This document shows, in pieces, positions 1-8,350 of a stretch of DNA of 64,000 nt (position 1 is the first letter of the stretch; the number at the start of each line of letters is the position of its first letter). The notes beneath the pieces were generated by a model. That model worked only from the letters and a program-made list of their open reading frames with translations. It had not been told where the DNA came from and searched no databases. Both the position numbers and the translations under genes were made by a program. The stretch spans positions 62,001-126,000 of the forward strand of contig NZ_BMNH01000021.1 in NCBI RefSeq assembly GCF_014646355.1, read 5' to 3'. The DNA is from Nonomuraea cavernae. Lineage in GTDB: Bacteria; Actinomycetota; Actinomycetes; Streptosporangiales; Streptosporangiaceae.

Positions 1-36
1 GACATCGACGGTGGCCGTCGTGAAGTCATCGAACAT
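1..36 (-). CDS. Alpha/beta-hydrolase, first 12 codons only (partial)
   Basis: On the minus strand an ATG at 36 opens a frame reading MFDDFTTATVDV to the window edge. This matches the way many actinobacterial haloacetate-dehalogenase-like alpha/beta-hydrolases begin, before the strand that leads to their HGxP oxyanion motif. A G-rich stretch lies just upstream of the ATG. Only 12 residues are visible, so the family is an inference from the N-terminal signature. The gene would run leftwards out of the window, divergent from the YbaB-like gene. Confidence 0.4.
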   Translation of the reverse strand, partial: MFDDFTTATVDV

Positions 37-277
37 CCGGCCGCCCCTACCCCGCGAGCGTGTGTTGTCCCCTTGAAGTTCCAACCCGTTTGTGGGTGCT
101 GAAGCGACCCGTCGTGTCGGCGCACCCGGACTGAGCTTGACTCGCCTTCCACGCGTTGTCGATCTCACCTACTATGCGGTGGCGAGATCTTGGATGGCGA
201 TTCGCAGGCTCCAAGGACTCGTGCCGGAGGATCGGGCTCGGCGCGTTCAGTCGTGCCGTGGTTTGGATGGTGGGATC

Positions 278-682
278 GTGAGCGACGAGTTCAGACTGGC
301 CATCGAAGAGCTGGCCGGGGAGTACAACCGTCAGGCCGCCCAGGTGCGGGAGGCGTACGCCAAGCTGACGGAGCTTTCGGCGGTGGGGCGGTCGGCCGAC
401 GGCATGGTGACCGTGACGGTAGGGCCGCGCGGGCAGGTTTGTGACCTCCGGCTGGATCCCCGCGCCTATCGCAAGCTGTCGCCGTCGGAGCTGGCCTCGT
501 CGATCATGGAGCAGATCGGTGTGGCCACGGCCGAGGTGGCGGAACGGACGAAGGAGCTCATGGCGCCGTTGGTGCCGGCGGGCCTGGCTTACGAGGACGT
601 CTTCGGTGAGGGGGCGAGTCTGGAGTCGTTCCTGCCTCAGCCGTTGGAACTGCTGCCCGACGAGCGCAGAGCGCGGGAATGA
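278..682 (+). CDS. YbaB/EbfC-like nucleoid-associated family protein
   Basis: A 134-residue protein starting at GTG 278 (VSDEFRLAIEEL). The frame is open upstream to 92, but the family-like part begins here. It shows a long N-terminal helix, then a beta hairpin reading DGMVTVTVGPRGQV, then a second helix, which is the YbaB fold. In actinomycetes, YbaB-like proteins with extended tails often accompany type VII-secreted toxin genes. Here the stop overlaps the next start by four bases (ATGA), so the gene is translationally coupled to the toxin locus. Whether it binds DNA or acts as a secretion partner cannot be told. Bases 37-277 show no other gene. Confidence 0.75.
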   Translation: MSDEFRLAIEELAGEYNRQAAQVREAYAKLTELSAVGRSADGMVTVTVGPRGQVCDLRLDPRAYRKLSPSELASSIMEQIGVATAEVAERTKELMAPLVPAGLAYEDVFGEGASLESFLPQPLELLPDERRARE

Positions 683-984
683 CGACGCCCCACGGCGGCT
701 ACCACGTCAGTCTCGAAGGGCTGCAGCGGCGGACGGCTCGGGCTCGTGACCAAGCCGACGTATGGGTGGCCGAGCGCGAGGCGCTGCGCGAGGTCTTCAT
801 GCGGGAGGGGAATCCGCTTGGCAACGACCAGTACGGCGCGGCCTTGGAGAAAAGACTGCCTGTGATCAACGAAGGTGTCTTCGGCGCTTTTGACGCGGTG
901 ATCGGGGAGTTGGAGAGCGTGGCTGAGCGGTTGCGGCTGAGCACGGTCACTTATTCGGCAGCGGAGCACGTCAACGGTGGGTGA
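679..984 (+). CDS. Small helical ESX/WXG100-like protein
   Basis: A 101-residue, largely helical and charged protein that starts at ATG 679, inside the stop of the YbaB-like gene, and ends by overlapping the GTG of the large toxin-like gene by four bases. No catalytic motif is visible. Size, helical heptad character and position between a YbaB-like gene and a CpnT-like gene suggest a type VII (ESX) secretion partner or chaperone. A canonical WXG turn is not obvious; the nearest is DVWVAERE. The role is inferred from context. Confidence 0.6.
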   Translation: MTTPHGGYHVSLEGLQRRTARARDQADVWVAEREALREVFMREGNPLGNDQYGAALEKRLPVINEGVFGAFDAVIGELESVAERLRLSTVTYSAAEHVNGG

Positions 985-3900
985 ATGTTGTGGGGTTTGA
1001 CGGGTTTCTCGTACCCGATTGGGCCAAGCCGTATGTGGGTTGGGCTGTGGGGATGGATTGGCCTGAAGGGGATGAGTCGGGGTGTTTTCGGTTGGCGGAT
1101 GCTTGTGTGGCATCTGCGGGCAGATTGGTTGAGGGGGATGGGGTTTCTGGGTTTGCGTTGCCTGGTGAGGATTGGGATGGTGCTGCTCTTCGGGAGTTCG
1201 TGGAGCATGTGCGGGACCTGTCGGAGCCGGAGCTGGTAAAGGCGGTTGATCGGCTGGTCGATGCGGCGTTCGAATTCAATGAGCTGGGTGTGCAGGTTGA
1301 GTACACCAAGCGAATGATCGAGGTATCGGTCTGGTTTCTGATTTTTCAGATCGGGTGGTTGCTGGCGGCGGCGGTGGGGCCGTGGGGTGGTGTGTCTTTG
1401 GCGTTGATCGGGCCGAGGGTGCAGTTGTCGAGGTTGGTGATCGCGCAGCTTGGTAAGCGGTTGCTGATCAATGTGGGGTTGTTCGGGGCGTTGCTGGGTG
1501 GGATGGACCTGGCGGTGCAGGCGTCGCAGTCTCGGCGTGATGGTCTGGATGTGGCGCAGCTGGGGATGTCGGCGGGTACGGGCGCGTTGATGGGTGTTTT
1601 TCTGACCGCGTTCACGGGATTTTTCCCGACGAGGTCGATGTGGGGGTTGATGGGCCGGTCGGGGTTGGCCAGTGGGGCGAGCACGCTGACTCCGATGGTC
1701 TTCAGTGATCAGCCGGTGGATTGGGAGATGGTGCTGAAGGGGGTGACGTCGGGGGTTTTAGGGGGCGCTGATGCGCATTGGGCCAGTTGGAGCCCAGGCG
1801 GACGCGTTCCCGGCGGTGAGGGGCCCATGAGCGGCCTGGGTGGTGAGCGCGATGCCGGCCTCACGGGGTTACCTGACTCCACGCCGACCGGCGATGGCGG
1901 CACTGGACAGACTGCTGTCCGGGCGGGCATGGATGCCGCGGATCTGAAGGATCCCGTCCTGAGTGCGGCGCAGAAGGCGCAGGAATTGGATGGTGGGGAC
2001 ACGTATGTGCCAAGTTCGGGCCGGGACGGGCGTGACGGTGGTTCTGTCGGGTTGCCTGAGCGGGCGCCTGGGCCGGCGGCTCATAGGGATGGTGTCCCTG
2101 TTGAGGAGGGTTCTGCGCGCGGCCGTATGGATGCCGCGGATCTGAAGGATCCTGTTCGGCCTGCTGCGGAGAGGGCGCTGGGGCTGGATGGTGGAGGCGA
2201 GACGACGACGTCACTGGGGGCCGTACCCGAACAGGGCGCCCACCCCACTCTGAAGGGCGCGCGGGACCCCGTGACCGCACCCGGCCTTGACGTCGACTCT
2301 CTGATCAATCAGGCCAACCCCGGGTCCGTGGCCACCAAGCTCACCGATGGTCCGGCATCTCCTAGTCCGGCATCTCCTTCGGCTGCGGCTCTCCCTCCGC
2401 CGGTGGTGGGTAAGGATCCGCAGGCGTCCAGCCCGTTTCAGATCCTGGCGGATCGGGGGCGCTCAGGCGACGGCTATGCGAGTCCGGGACTGTGGGGCAA
2501 GTACGGCGCCGCGGGCGTCCTGATAAAGCATGTCGACGCGAATGGGATCCCGCGGTTTCTCCTGGTGCAGCGGGGCCCCGAGGTCAGCTCGAACGCGGGG
2601 AAATGGCAGCTGCCCGGTGGGGCGCTGGACAGCAAGGAATCCGCTCCGCAGGGCGTCGCCAGGGAACTCCGCGAGGAGCTGGGAGTCGGGCAGGAGTATC
2701 TCAACACGTTGGAGTTCACCGGAACCCACGTGGCCGAGGGACCGAACGGCTGGACCTACACCAACATCGCCGCGGAGGGGGACGCGTTCACACCCAGGGT
2801 CGACGGAGGCGAGACCAGTGCCGCCAGGTGGCTGACGCTTGGCGAGCTAGCGATCATGGCGAACAGGGAGCAGCTACACCCTGCTTTGGCCGAGTCGCTC
2901 GGTGATGTGCTGTCGTTGTTCGACACCGGAGCGCGTGCCGGCGATGAAGCGGTCGCCACGCGACCACCGGGGCACCCTTCTCCGGTGGATGTGCCCGCCG
3001 CGTCTCCCGATGGTGAGCCGGTCGTTTCGGCGGGGCCATACGCAGGCGGTGTCCACGAGACCGGCGCTCCGGCGACGATCCCCGAGATCCCCCGGATGGA
3101 GGGATACACCCAGACCGGTGGGCAGGGGGGCTTCAACGAGGGCGGGCGCTACATGGACCCGTCGGGCAAGGAGTGGTACATCAAGGCGCCCAAGACCGAT
3201 GTGCACGCCATGAATGAGGTCCTCGTTATGGAGCTCTATCGGGAGGCCGGGGTATTCGTGCCGGTGGTCGAGCTGATCTATCTCAACGGCGATCTCGGTG
3301 AAGGCAACCTGGGGGTGCGGTCCGGCATCGTCGAGGGCGTGCAGGATCTCGCCACCCATCTGGACGATCCCGCGTATCTCAAGGACTTGTACGGAGACTT
3401 CGCGGTAGACGCCTGGGTGGCGAACTGGGACACGATCGGGCGCGCCTACGACAACATCTTGAACACCCCGGACGGGAAGATGCGGATCGACGGCGGTGGC
3501 GGACTCCTGTTCCGCGCTCGAGGCGAGCCGAAGGGCGAAAGGTTCGCCGGCCTTGTCGGTGAGATCGACTCCTTGCGGTATTCCCACAGGAATCCACAGG
3601 CCAGGGCGGTCTTCCAGCACGTCACCGACGCGGATATCCGGACCGGTGTGCAAAAGGTCGCGAGGGTCAGTGAGCACCGGATCGACGAACTGGTGGACAA
3701 CAAGGGCTTCCCCGCCGAGGAGGCCGCTTATCTGAAGGCCACACTCAAAGCCCGGCGCCTCGACCTCATGGAACGCTTCGGCGTTCAGGAGGATTCACAC
3801 GGCGGCGTGAACCACTCAGACGGCACCACTGATCCGGCAGGAAGCCGCTCGCCGACGGAGGTGACCCCGGATGCCGAGCCCCTCCCCGCAGGGCCGACCG

Positions 3901-4589
3901 GGGAAACCCGGCAGCCCGGCCCCGAGACGCCCCTGGTGACGCCGGAAACGGCCCACACCGCACCAGCCAGATCTGCGCCGTTGGCCGAGCCCATCGGCGC
4001 TCGCCTCGTCAGCCCGTCGTTCGGCGACGCCATCTGGAGGCCCGTTATCGACGACCTGCCGGCGCCGCTCAGGCGGGCGCTCTGGATGTACAGCCAGAAC
4101 GGCTTTACACGGATCAATGGTTTGCTGCGCGATCCCGAGTATTTCCTCACCGAAAGGGAGTACCTCTCACGGCTGCCGGAGGGGCGCGCGCTGATTCGTG
4201 CCCACACCGAAAAGAACATAAATTTGATCAACGAGGCGACGCGTCTACGGCCGGTACCCGAGATGATCGACGTCCTCCGTTGGATAGACCTGGCCGGCGA
4301 TCCCTTCACCGTGCCCGTCGAGGATTTGCCGGGCACGGTCCAGCGCGCCAAGGGATTCCAGTCGACGTACCTCGGCGAGGAGAGGCCGACATCCGCGTCG
4401 CGTCCGGCACTTCTCCATCTCCGATTGCCCGAAGGTACGCCGGCGATCTACCTTGAGCCGCTCGTCTCGAGCCGCGAATTCGAGCTGCTGCTCGGTAGCG
4501 GCCTGCCATGGTTGGCCGAAGACGTGGTCAAGCAGGGGGATCACTGGCGCATCTACGCTCAGATGCTCCCTGAGGACTTTGACGGCTGA
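981..4589 (+). CDS. Polymorphic toxin candidate: CpnT-like N-terminus, Nudix, HipA/PI-kinase-like and ADP-ribosyltransferase domains
   Basis: A 1202-residue protein from GTG 981. Residues 1-110 resemble the WXG100-like N-terminus of CpnT-type proteins (VPDWAKPYVGWAVGMDWPEG). Hydrophobic segments lie near 117-145, 160-180 and 199-216, followed by a Gly/Pro-rich linker with a repeated MDAADLKDPV motif. Residues about 500-650 form a Nudix domain with a complete box (G-x5-E-x7-REL-x-EE-x-G at about 546-568). Residues about 710-935 look like a HipA/PI3-4-kinase-like fold: EWYIKAPK, then DAWVANWD, NILN and RIDGGGG as lysine, catalytic-loop and metal-binding candidates. Residues about 1005-1202 fit the R-S-E class of ADP-ribosyltransferase toxins: Arg in VLRWID, KGFQSTYLG for the STS strand, and an E-x-E as REFELLL. 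The fold names are by eye. The likely target is NAD-dependent modification in a rival or host cell; which domains are active is unknown. Confidence 0.75.
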   Translation: MNVVGFDGFLVPDWAKPYVGWAVGMDWPEGDESGCFRLADACVASAGRLVEGDGVSGFALPGEDWDGAALREFVEHVRDLSEPELVKAVDRLVDAAFEFNELGVQVEYTKRMIEVSVWFLIFQIGWLLAAAVGPWGGVSLALIGPRVQLSRLVIAQLGKRLLINVGLFGALLGGMDLAVQASQSRRDGLDVAQLGMSAGTGALMGVFLTAFTGFFPTRSMWGLMGRSGLASGASTLTPMVFSDQPVDWEMVLKGVTSGVLGGADAHWASWSPGGRVPGGEGPMSGLGGERDAGLTGLPDSTPTGDGGTGQTAVRAGMDAADLKDPVLSAAQKAQELDGGDTYVPSSGRDGRDGGSVGLPERAPGPAAHRDGVPVEEGSARGRMDAADLKDPVRPAAERALGLDGGGETTTSLGAVPEQGAHPTLKGARDPVTAPGLDVDSLINQANPGSVATKLTDGPASPSPASPSAAALPPPVVGKDPQASSPFQILADRGRSGDGYASPGLWGKYGAAGVLIKHVDANGIPRFLLVQRGPEVSSNAGKWQLPGGALDSKESAPQGVARELREELGVGQEYLNTLEFTGTHVAEGPNGWTYTNIAAEGDAFTPRVDGGETSAARWLTLGELAIMANREQLHPALAESLGDVLSLFDTGARAGDEAVATRPPGHPSPVDVPAASPDGEPVVSAGPYAGGVHETGAPATIPEIPRMEGYTQTGGQGGFNEGGRYMDPSGKEWYIKAPKTDVHAMNEVLVMELYREAGVFVPVVELIYLNGDLGEGNLGVRSGIVEGVQDLATHLDDPAYLKDLYGDFAVDAWVANWDTIGRAYDNILNTPDGKMRIDGGGGLLFRARGEPKGERFAGLVGEIDSLRYSHRNPQARAVFQHVTDADIRTGVQKVARVSEHRIDELVDNKGFPAEEAAYLKATLKARRLDLMERFGVQEDSHGGVNHSDGTTDPAGSRSPTEVTPDAEPLPAGPTGETRQPGPETPLVTPETAHTAPARSAPLAEPIGARLVSPSFGDAIWRPVIDDLPAPLRRALWMYSQNGFTRINGLLRDPEYFLTEREYLSRLPEGRALIRAHTEKNINLINEATRLRPVPEMIDVLRWIDLAGDPFTVPVEDLPGTVQRAKGFQSTYLGEERPTSASRPALLHLRLPEGTPAIYLEPLVSSREFELLLGSGLPWLAEDVVKQGDHWRIYAQMLPEDFDG
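1929..2152 (+). repeat. In-frame 26-bp direct repeat inside the toxin gene linker
   Basis: An identical 26-bp stretch encoding MDAADLKDP occurs at 1929-1954 and 2127-2152, exactly 66 codons apart, so both copies are in frame. They sit between the membrane segments and the Nudix domain. Recombination between the copies would delete the linker without breaking the frame. Confidence 0.85.
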
Positions 4590-4612
4590 GGCTGACCGTT
4601 GGGAGGAACAAG

Positions 4613-4981
4613 ATGTCTCTGCATGATGAGCCGGAATTCCAGACGGTGTGGGCGCCTGAGAGCTATTCGCGGACGACCGAGTCCGCCGTTCGGTTCGTTT
4701 CGGTGATTACGGGTGACGTGGTCGTCGGCTATCTATGGGCGGCGCTCACCGATGACGCGGCGCGGTATGTGGCGCGTGCCGACGCCGGTGACGTCGGCGC
4801 CAACGCCGGAGTGGCCTGGGTGCAGCGGCTGCGTTGGGCGAAGGCCAACGGGCTCACGCCGCTGCGGGCGCTGCGGCATTGGGCGGGGCAGGCGGAGGAT
4901 GCCCGTGCGGGACGCATCCTCAGGGACGCAGAGCAGGAACTGCCTGGCCTGCCGGCGCTGGAGCGACTGGCCGCCGGCTGA
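4613..4981 (+). CDS. Putative immunity protein of the toxin locus
   Basis: A 122-residue soluble protein with no signal peptide or membrane segment, starting at ATG 4613 behind a clear GGGAGGA ribosome site and 23 bp after the toxin-like gene. The second half is Ala/Arg-rich helix (RLRWAKANGLTPLRALRHW). I do not recognise a family. A small cytoplasmic protein directly behind a toxin C-terminus is the usual place for an immunity gene, so it may bind the ADP-ribosyltransferase domain; this rests on position only. Confidence 0.6.
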   Translation: MSLHDEPEFQTVWAPESYSRTTESAVRFVSVITGDVVVGYLWAALTDDAARYVARADAGDVGANAGVAWVQRLRWAKANGLTPLRALRHWAGQAEDARAGRILRDAEQELPGLPALERLAAG

Positions 4982-5071
4982 AGAGCACCAAGGCGGTGCT
5001 CGCTCCTCGGTAGAGCGCCGAACAGCAGCGCCGAACAGCAGGGAAACCCTCGTCCGAACCGCTGCGGCCTC

Positions 5072-5707
5072 CTACGAAGGGGGCGGCCGAAGGAGGAGCC
5101 GGTGGGCCGACTCCGACTCGTGGGCCAGGCGGCGCAGCGTGTCGAACGCCCTGCCGAACAGCACCGTGCCGAGCACCATCGCCTCGACCGCCGTCTCGCG
5201 GGGCCCGTCGAACGGGATCGTGTCCATCTCCACCTCCGAGACCAGCCGCTGGGCCGCCGCGGCGTAGGGCGTCAGGTCGGTGGACAGGCCCAGCTGGCGC
5301 AGCCGGACGAGGGTCTGGGTGAGCTCGTTCCGGGCGGGGGCCTCGGCGGCGACACTCCAGCCCCGCTCCTCGATGAGCCGGTCCACCTGGGCGCGGGCGG
5401 CCTGCCACTCGGCTCCGGGCTCGGGCTCGACGACCGGGCCGAGGGCGTACTGGGCGGTGCCGAGCAGGTTGTGGACCGGCAGCGACTCGTCCTCCACCGC
5501 CTCGATGATCTTCTTGATGGCGGCCACCGGAAGCCGCCCCACCTCCAGGAGCGCTCTGATCAACCGGAGCCTGCGCAGGTGGGAGTCGTCGTACTCCGCC
5601 CGGGTGGCGGCGACCTGCTCGCCGGAGTGCAGCAGGCCCTCGCGGAGGTAGTACTTGATCGTGGGTATGGCCACGCCCGTCCGGGTGCTCAGCTCCGAGA
5701 TGCGCAT
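5072..5707 (-). CDS. MerR-family transcriptional regulator
   Basis: A 211-residue protein. The first 70 residues are the MerR winged helix (MRISELSTRTGVAIPTIKYY followed by LREGLL, then the RLRLIRALLEVG helix). The long C-terminal part is helical and lacks the cysteines of metal-sensing MerR proteins, so the inducer is probably an organic molecule. It ends 90 bp from the putative immunity gene and runs toward it. The LysR gene lies 15 bp behind its start, on the same strand. Confidence 0.85.
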   Translation of the reverse strand: MRISELSTRTGVAIPTIKYYLREGLLHSGEQVAATRAEYDDSHLRRLRLIRALLEVGRLPVAAIKKIIEAVEDESLPVHNLLGTAQYALGPVVEPEPGAEWQAARAQVDRLIEERGWSVAAEAPARNELTQTLVRLRQLGLSTDLTPYAAAAQRLVSEVEMDTIPFDGPRETAVEAMVLGTVLFGRAFDTLRRLAHESESAHRLLLRPPPS

Positions 5708-5722
5708 CGCTAGATAATAAGG

Positions 5723-6571
5723 CTATCCAGAGCGGGCCAGGTGGCGGGCGGCATGTGTCAGGTCGTGCACGTCGGCCTGCCGGTTCCACAGGAAGACCAC
5801 CTCGATGGGCGGCATGTCCTCCGCGATCGGGACGAACACCAGGTGTTCCGGCACGGGAGTGACCTCCCGGATGCTGAGCGTGTAGCCGGCGCCCGACCCG
5901 ACCATCGCGATGGCCGCGTCGTGCCCGGCCGCCGACGGGCCGAGGCGGGGATGCAGACCGTGCCGTACGAAGCCCTCCAGGTAGCGGCGCGCGCCCGCGA
6001 CCGCCTCCGAGTCGGGCATGACCAGCGGCTCCGAGGCGAGGTCCGCCAGGTGCAGCGACTCCCGCCCGGACAGCTCGTGGTCACGGGGGAGGAGGGCGTG
6101 CACGGCATAGCGGCGGATGAGCATCCGGGCGACGCCGCGCGGCAGCGAGCCGGGGGCGTAGCCGAGCCCCGCCTGCAGCGTGCCGTCCATGATGGAGACG
6201 ATCTGCTCGGCCGTGCCCATCGGGGCGACGCGCAGCCGCGAGCCCTGGAGCTGCGACAGCAGCCGGGCGACCACGTCGCCCAGACCGTCGGCCACGCCCA
6301 GGCGGATGGTCTGGCCCTTGCCGCGCGCGGCGGTGACGGCCCGCTCGAACGCGTCGACCGCGATGGTCGCCTGGGCCAGGAAGACCTCGCCCGCCTCGGT
6401 CAGCCGCACGCCGCTGGAGGAGCGGGAGAACAGCTCCACACCGATCTCCTTCTCCAGCGCTCTGAGCTGCTCGGACAGGGTGGGCTGGGCGATGTGGAGC
6501 ACCGCGGCGGCGCGGCGCAGGCTGCCCGCGCGGGCGATCGCGATGGCGTACCGTACGTGCCGTAGATCCAT
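5723..6571 (-). CDS. LysR-family transcriptional regulator
   Basis: A 282-residue protein. The N-terminal HTH reads LRRAAAVLHIAQPTLSEQL, followed by the dimer linker helix and a two-lobe LysR effector domain (about residues 90-280). A GAGAAGG ribosome site precedes ATG 6571. A palindromic region just upstream is a probable autoregulatory site. The effector is unknown. The former partner may be the decayed methyltransferase or another lost gene, because no intact divergent gene remains next to it. Confidence 0.85.
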   Translation of the reverse strand: MDLRHVRYAIAIARAGSLRRAAAVLHIAQPTLSEQLRALEKEIGVELFSRSSSGVRLTEAGEVFLAQATIAVDAFERAVTAARGKGQTIRLGVADGLGDVVARLLSQLQGSRLRVAPMGTAEQIVSIMDGTLQAGLGYAPGSLPRGVARMLIRRYAVHALLPRDHELSGRESLHLADLASEPLVMPDSEAVAGARRYLEGFVRHGLHPRLGPSAAGHDAAIAMVGSGAGYTLSIREVTPVPEHLVFVPIAEDMPPIEVVFLWNRQADVHDLTHAARHLARSG

Positions 6572-6574
6572 CGC

Positions 6575-6605
6575 TCACCTTCTCCGGTGATAGGCGCGGG
6601 CTATC
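6575..6605. promoter_or_regulatory. Palindromic LysR-type operator candidate
   Basis: Two nested inverted repeats lie 4-34 bp upstream of the LysR start: TCACC-N6-GGTGA (6575-6590) and GATAG-N7-CTATC (6589-6605). The second has the T-N11-A spacing typical of LysR sites. Autoregulation is inferred. Confidence 0.45.
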
Positions 6606-6717
6606 GGATGATCGCACCTCCCGGCCGCGAACGGGATATCCATCGCGAAGCGGTTCAGTTGCCCTTGGGTGACGATATTTCGCCGGAAGGCTCCAGGAGC
6701 CTCCCCGGCTCGTCCAG

Positions 6718-7263
6718 TTACACCCGGACGCCGCAGGTGACGTGGACCCTGTCGAAGGGGGCGCGCTCCGGGCAGCCGGCCGCCCCGTCACCGACGATCA
6801 GGTGCGGGTGGACGCCTGCCTCGCGCAGGTTGCCGGCCGCCTGCCCCGCCACCGCGGGATCGACCTCGACCGAGGTCACGCCGCCCTCGCCGACCAGGTG
6901 GGACAGCAGGACACAGGTCCAGCCGGTGCCGACCTCCAGCACGCGGTGGCCGGGCTCGGGATCCAGCCACCGCAGCAGGTCGGCCACCATGCTGGGCTGG
7001 GAGGCCGAGGAGGTGTAGTCGCCGGCGGCCCTCCTGACGTCGGTGTCGCCGTCGTCCAACTGGGTGACGATGCCGGTGTCGGAGTAGACGGCGTCCCACC
7101 CGTCGTCGGGGTCGGCCTCCCGGTCGATGAGGCGCACGCCCTCGTCGTGGGCCTGACCGACGGGCGTGATGAACCGGTGACGGGGCACGGCCCGCAACGC
7201 GTCGCGGACCCATCCGGGACGCGGCGCGATGGCGCCGATCTCCTCGATCAGCGCCTCGATCCG
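6718..7263 (-). pseudogene. Truncated PCMT-like methyltransferase remnant
   Basis: The minus-strand frame reads like the protein-L-isoaspartate methyltransferase-like proteins of actinomycetes: IEALIEEIGAIAPRPGWVRD, then RAVPRHRFITPVGQAHDEG, the SAM site RVLEVGTGWTCVLLSHL, and VEVDP. The frame is open upstream only to a stop at 7324-7326 and has no ATG or GTG at the expected start; the only start codon is an internal TTG at 7197. It stops at DRVHVTCGVRV, just where intact relatives continue with the second half of the domain. Both ends are therefore damaged, and I call it a pseudogene rather than a short gene. Confidence 0.65.
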
Positions 7264-7323
7264 CGTACCGTGATCGTACGAGTGCGCAACGGATTTCGCA
7301 GGAAGATGACCATGGCGGGGTGG

Positions 7324-8271
7324 TCAGGGGGCGGCGGTGAACCTCGGGTGCAGGTCGCGGGCCCGGTCCTCCGGCAGCAGGGGACGGGCGGCCAGCCAGG
7401 CGGCCGCGCCCGCCGCGTCACGCGCCGTCGTCACGGTCTCGCCCGCCAGCAGCTCGCGCACCGCTCGGCGCACCGGGCCCTCGCTGGTCAGCACGCTCCC
7501 GGCGAGCACCACGGGGCCCGACACGTGCACCCTGCGGACGGTGGTCACCAGGTGCCCGGCCGCCCGGCGGGCGATCGCCAGCGCCACCGGGTCGCCCGCC
7601 GTCGCGGCCTGGCTCACCGGCGCCGCCAGCGCGGCCAGCCGCATGTGGTCGGCCTGGGCGAGGCGTACCAGCCGGTCCGCGCTCTGACGCGGTGAGGGGC
7701 CGCGCTCCGCGCCGAGGAAGTGGTCCAGCACCAGGGTGGCGAGCAGCCCCTCGGGCTCGGCCCGGTCGAGGGCGGCCACGACGGCCTTGGCGGCGGCGCG
7801 GCCGATCCAGAAGCCCGACCCCTCGTCGCCGAGCAGCCAGCCGAGCCCGTCGGCGATCACGTCCTGCTGGTGGCCGACGATCCGGGCCGCCACCGCGCCG
7901 GTGCCCGACAGCAGCAGCGAGCCGCACGGCTCGGGCGAGCCCGCGACGTAGGCGATGGCCACGTCACCCGCGACCTCCGGCCCGCCGGGAACACCGTGCC
8001 CGGCCCAGATCCGCGCCAGCTCGGGCGCCAGCTCGTCGACCTTGCCCGCCACGCCCGCCAGGGAGGCGACGACCCGGGAGCCGTCGAGGGAGCCCAAGGC
8101 CTCCTCCAGGGCCGCGCCGATGGCGGCCACCGCTCTGGCCAGGCCGTGGGCGCTCGGATTGCCCGCTCCGGCCCTGGCGTAGCCGACCCGGGTGCCGTCG
8201 AGGGTGTGGATCGAGACCCGGGTGGAGGTGGCTCCGGCGTCGACCCCGACGACCAGCGGCGAATGAGTCAC
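7324..8271 (-). CDS. BadF/BadG-family amino-sugar kinase (N-acetylglucosamine kinase-like)
   Basis: A 315-residue ASKHA-fold kinase. GTG 8271 is chosen because it begins the phosphate-1 motif VVGVDAGATSTRVSI directly; the frame runs open further upstream. Other motifs are the second phosphate loop LLLSGTGAVAARI, GDEGSGFWIGRAA, and the adenosine-site region VVLAGSVLTSEGP. Members phosphorylate N-acetylglucosamine or related amino sugars with ATP in the cytoplasm. It is divergent from the RpiR/SIS/NgcEFG genes across a 79-bp promoter region, so it is probably the kinase for the sugar they import. Confidence 0.85.
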   Translation of the reverse strand: MTHSPLVVGVDAGATSTRVSIHTLDGTRVGYARAGAGNPSAHGLARAVAAIGAALEEALGSLDGSRVVASLAGVAGKVDELAPELARIWAGHGVPGGPEVAGDVAIAYVAGSPEPCGSLLLSGTGAVAARIVGHQQDVIADGLGWLLGDEGSGFWIGRAAAKAVVAALDRAEPEGLLATLVLDHFLGAERGPSPRQSADRLVRLAQADHMRLAALAAPVSQAATAGDPVALAIARRAAGHLVTTVRRVHVSGPVVLAGSVLTSEGPVRRAVRELLAGETVTTARDAAGAAAWLAARPLLPEDRARDLHPRFTAAP

Positions 8272-8287
8272 GGACCGATTGTGGGTC

Positions 8288-8325
8288 TTGACGTGATCGA
8301 GTTGCAAGAATAATTTTCGCTGCAA
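8288..8325 (+). promoter_or_regulatory. Promoter with RpiR-type palindromic operator
   Basis: TTGACG (8288-8293) is followed after exactly 17 bp by TAATTT (8311-8316). A 24-bp palindrome with TTGCA...TGCAA outer arms and GAA...TTC inner arms (8302-8325) covers the -10 box. It lies in the shared region between the kinase and regulator genes, so a bound RpiR protein could block both. Confidence 0.6.
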
Positions 8326-8350
8326 TGCCGGGTGTCCGGAAGGAATATTC

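Noticed and set aside
6742..7695. 317-residue + strand frame across the methyltransferase remnant and kinase
   Set aside because: The opposite strand shows SAM-binding and ASKHA motifs; this frame is Gly/Val/Asp-rich noise.
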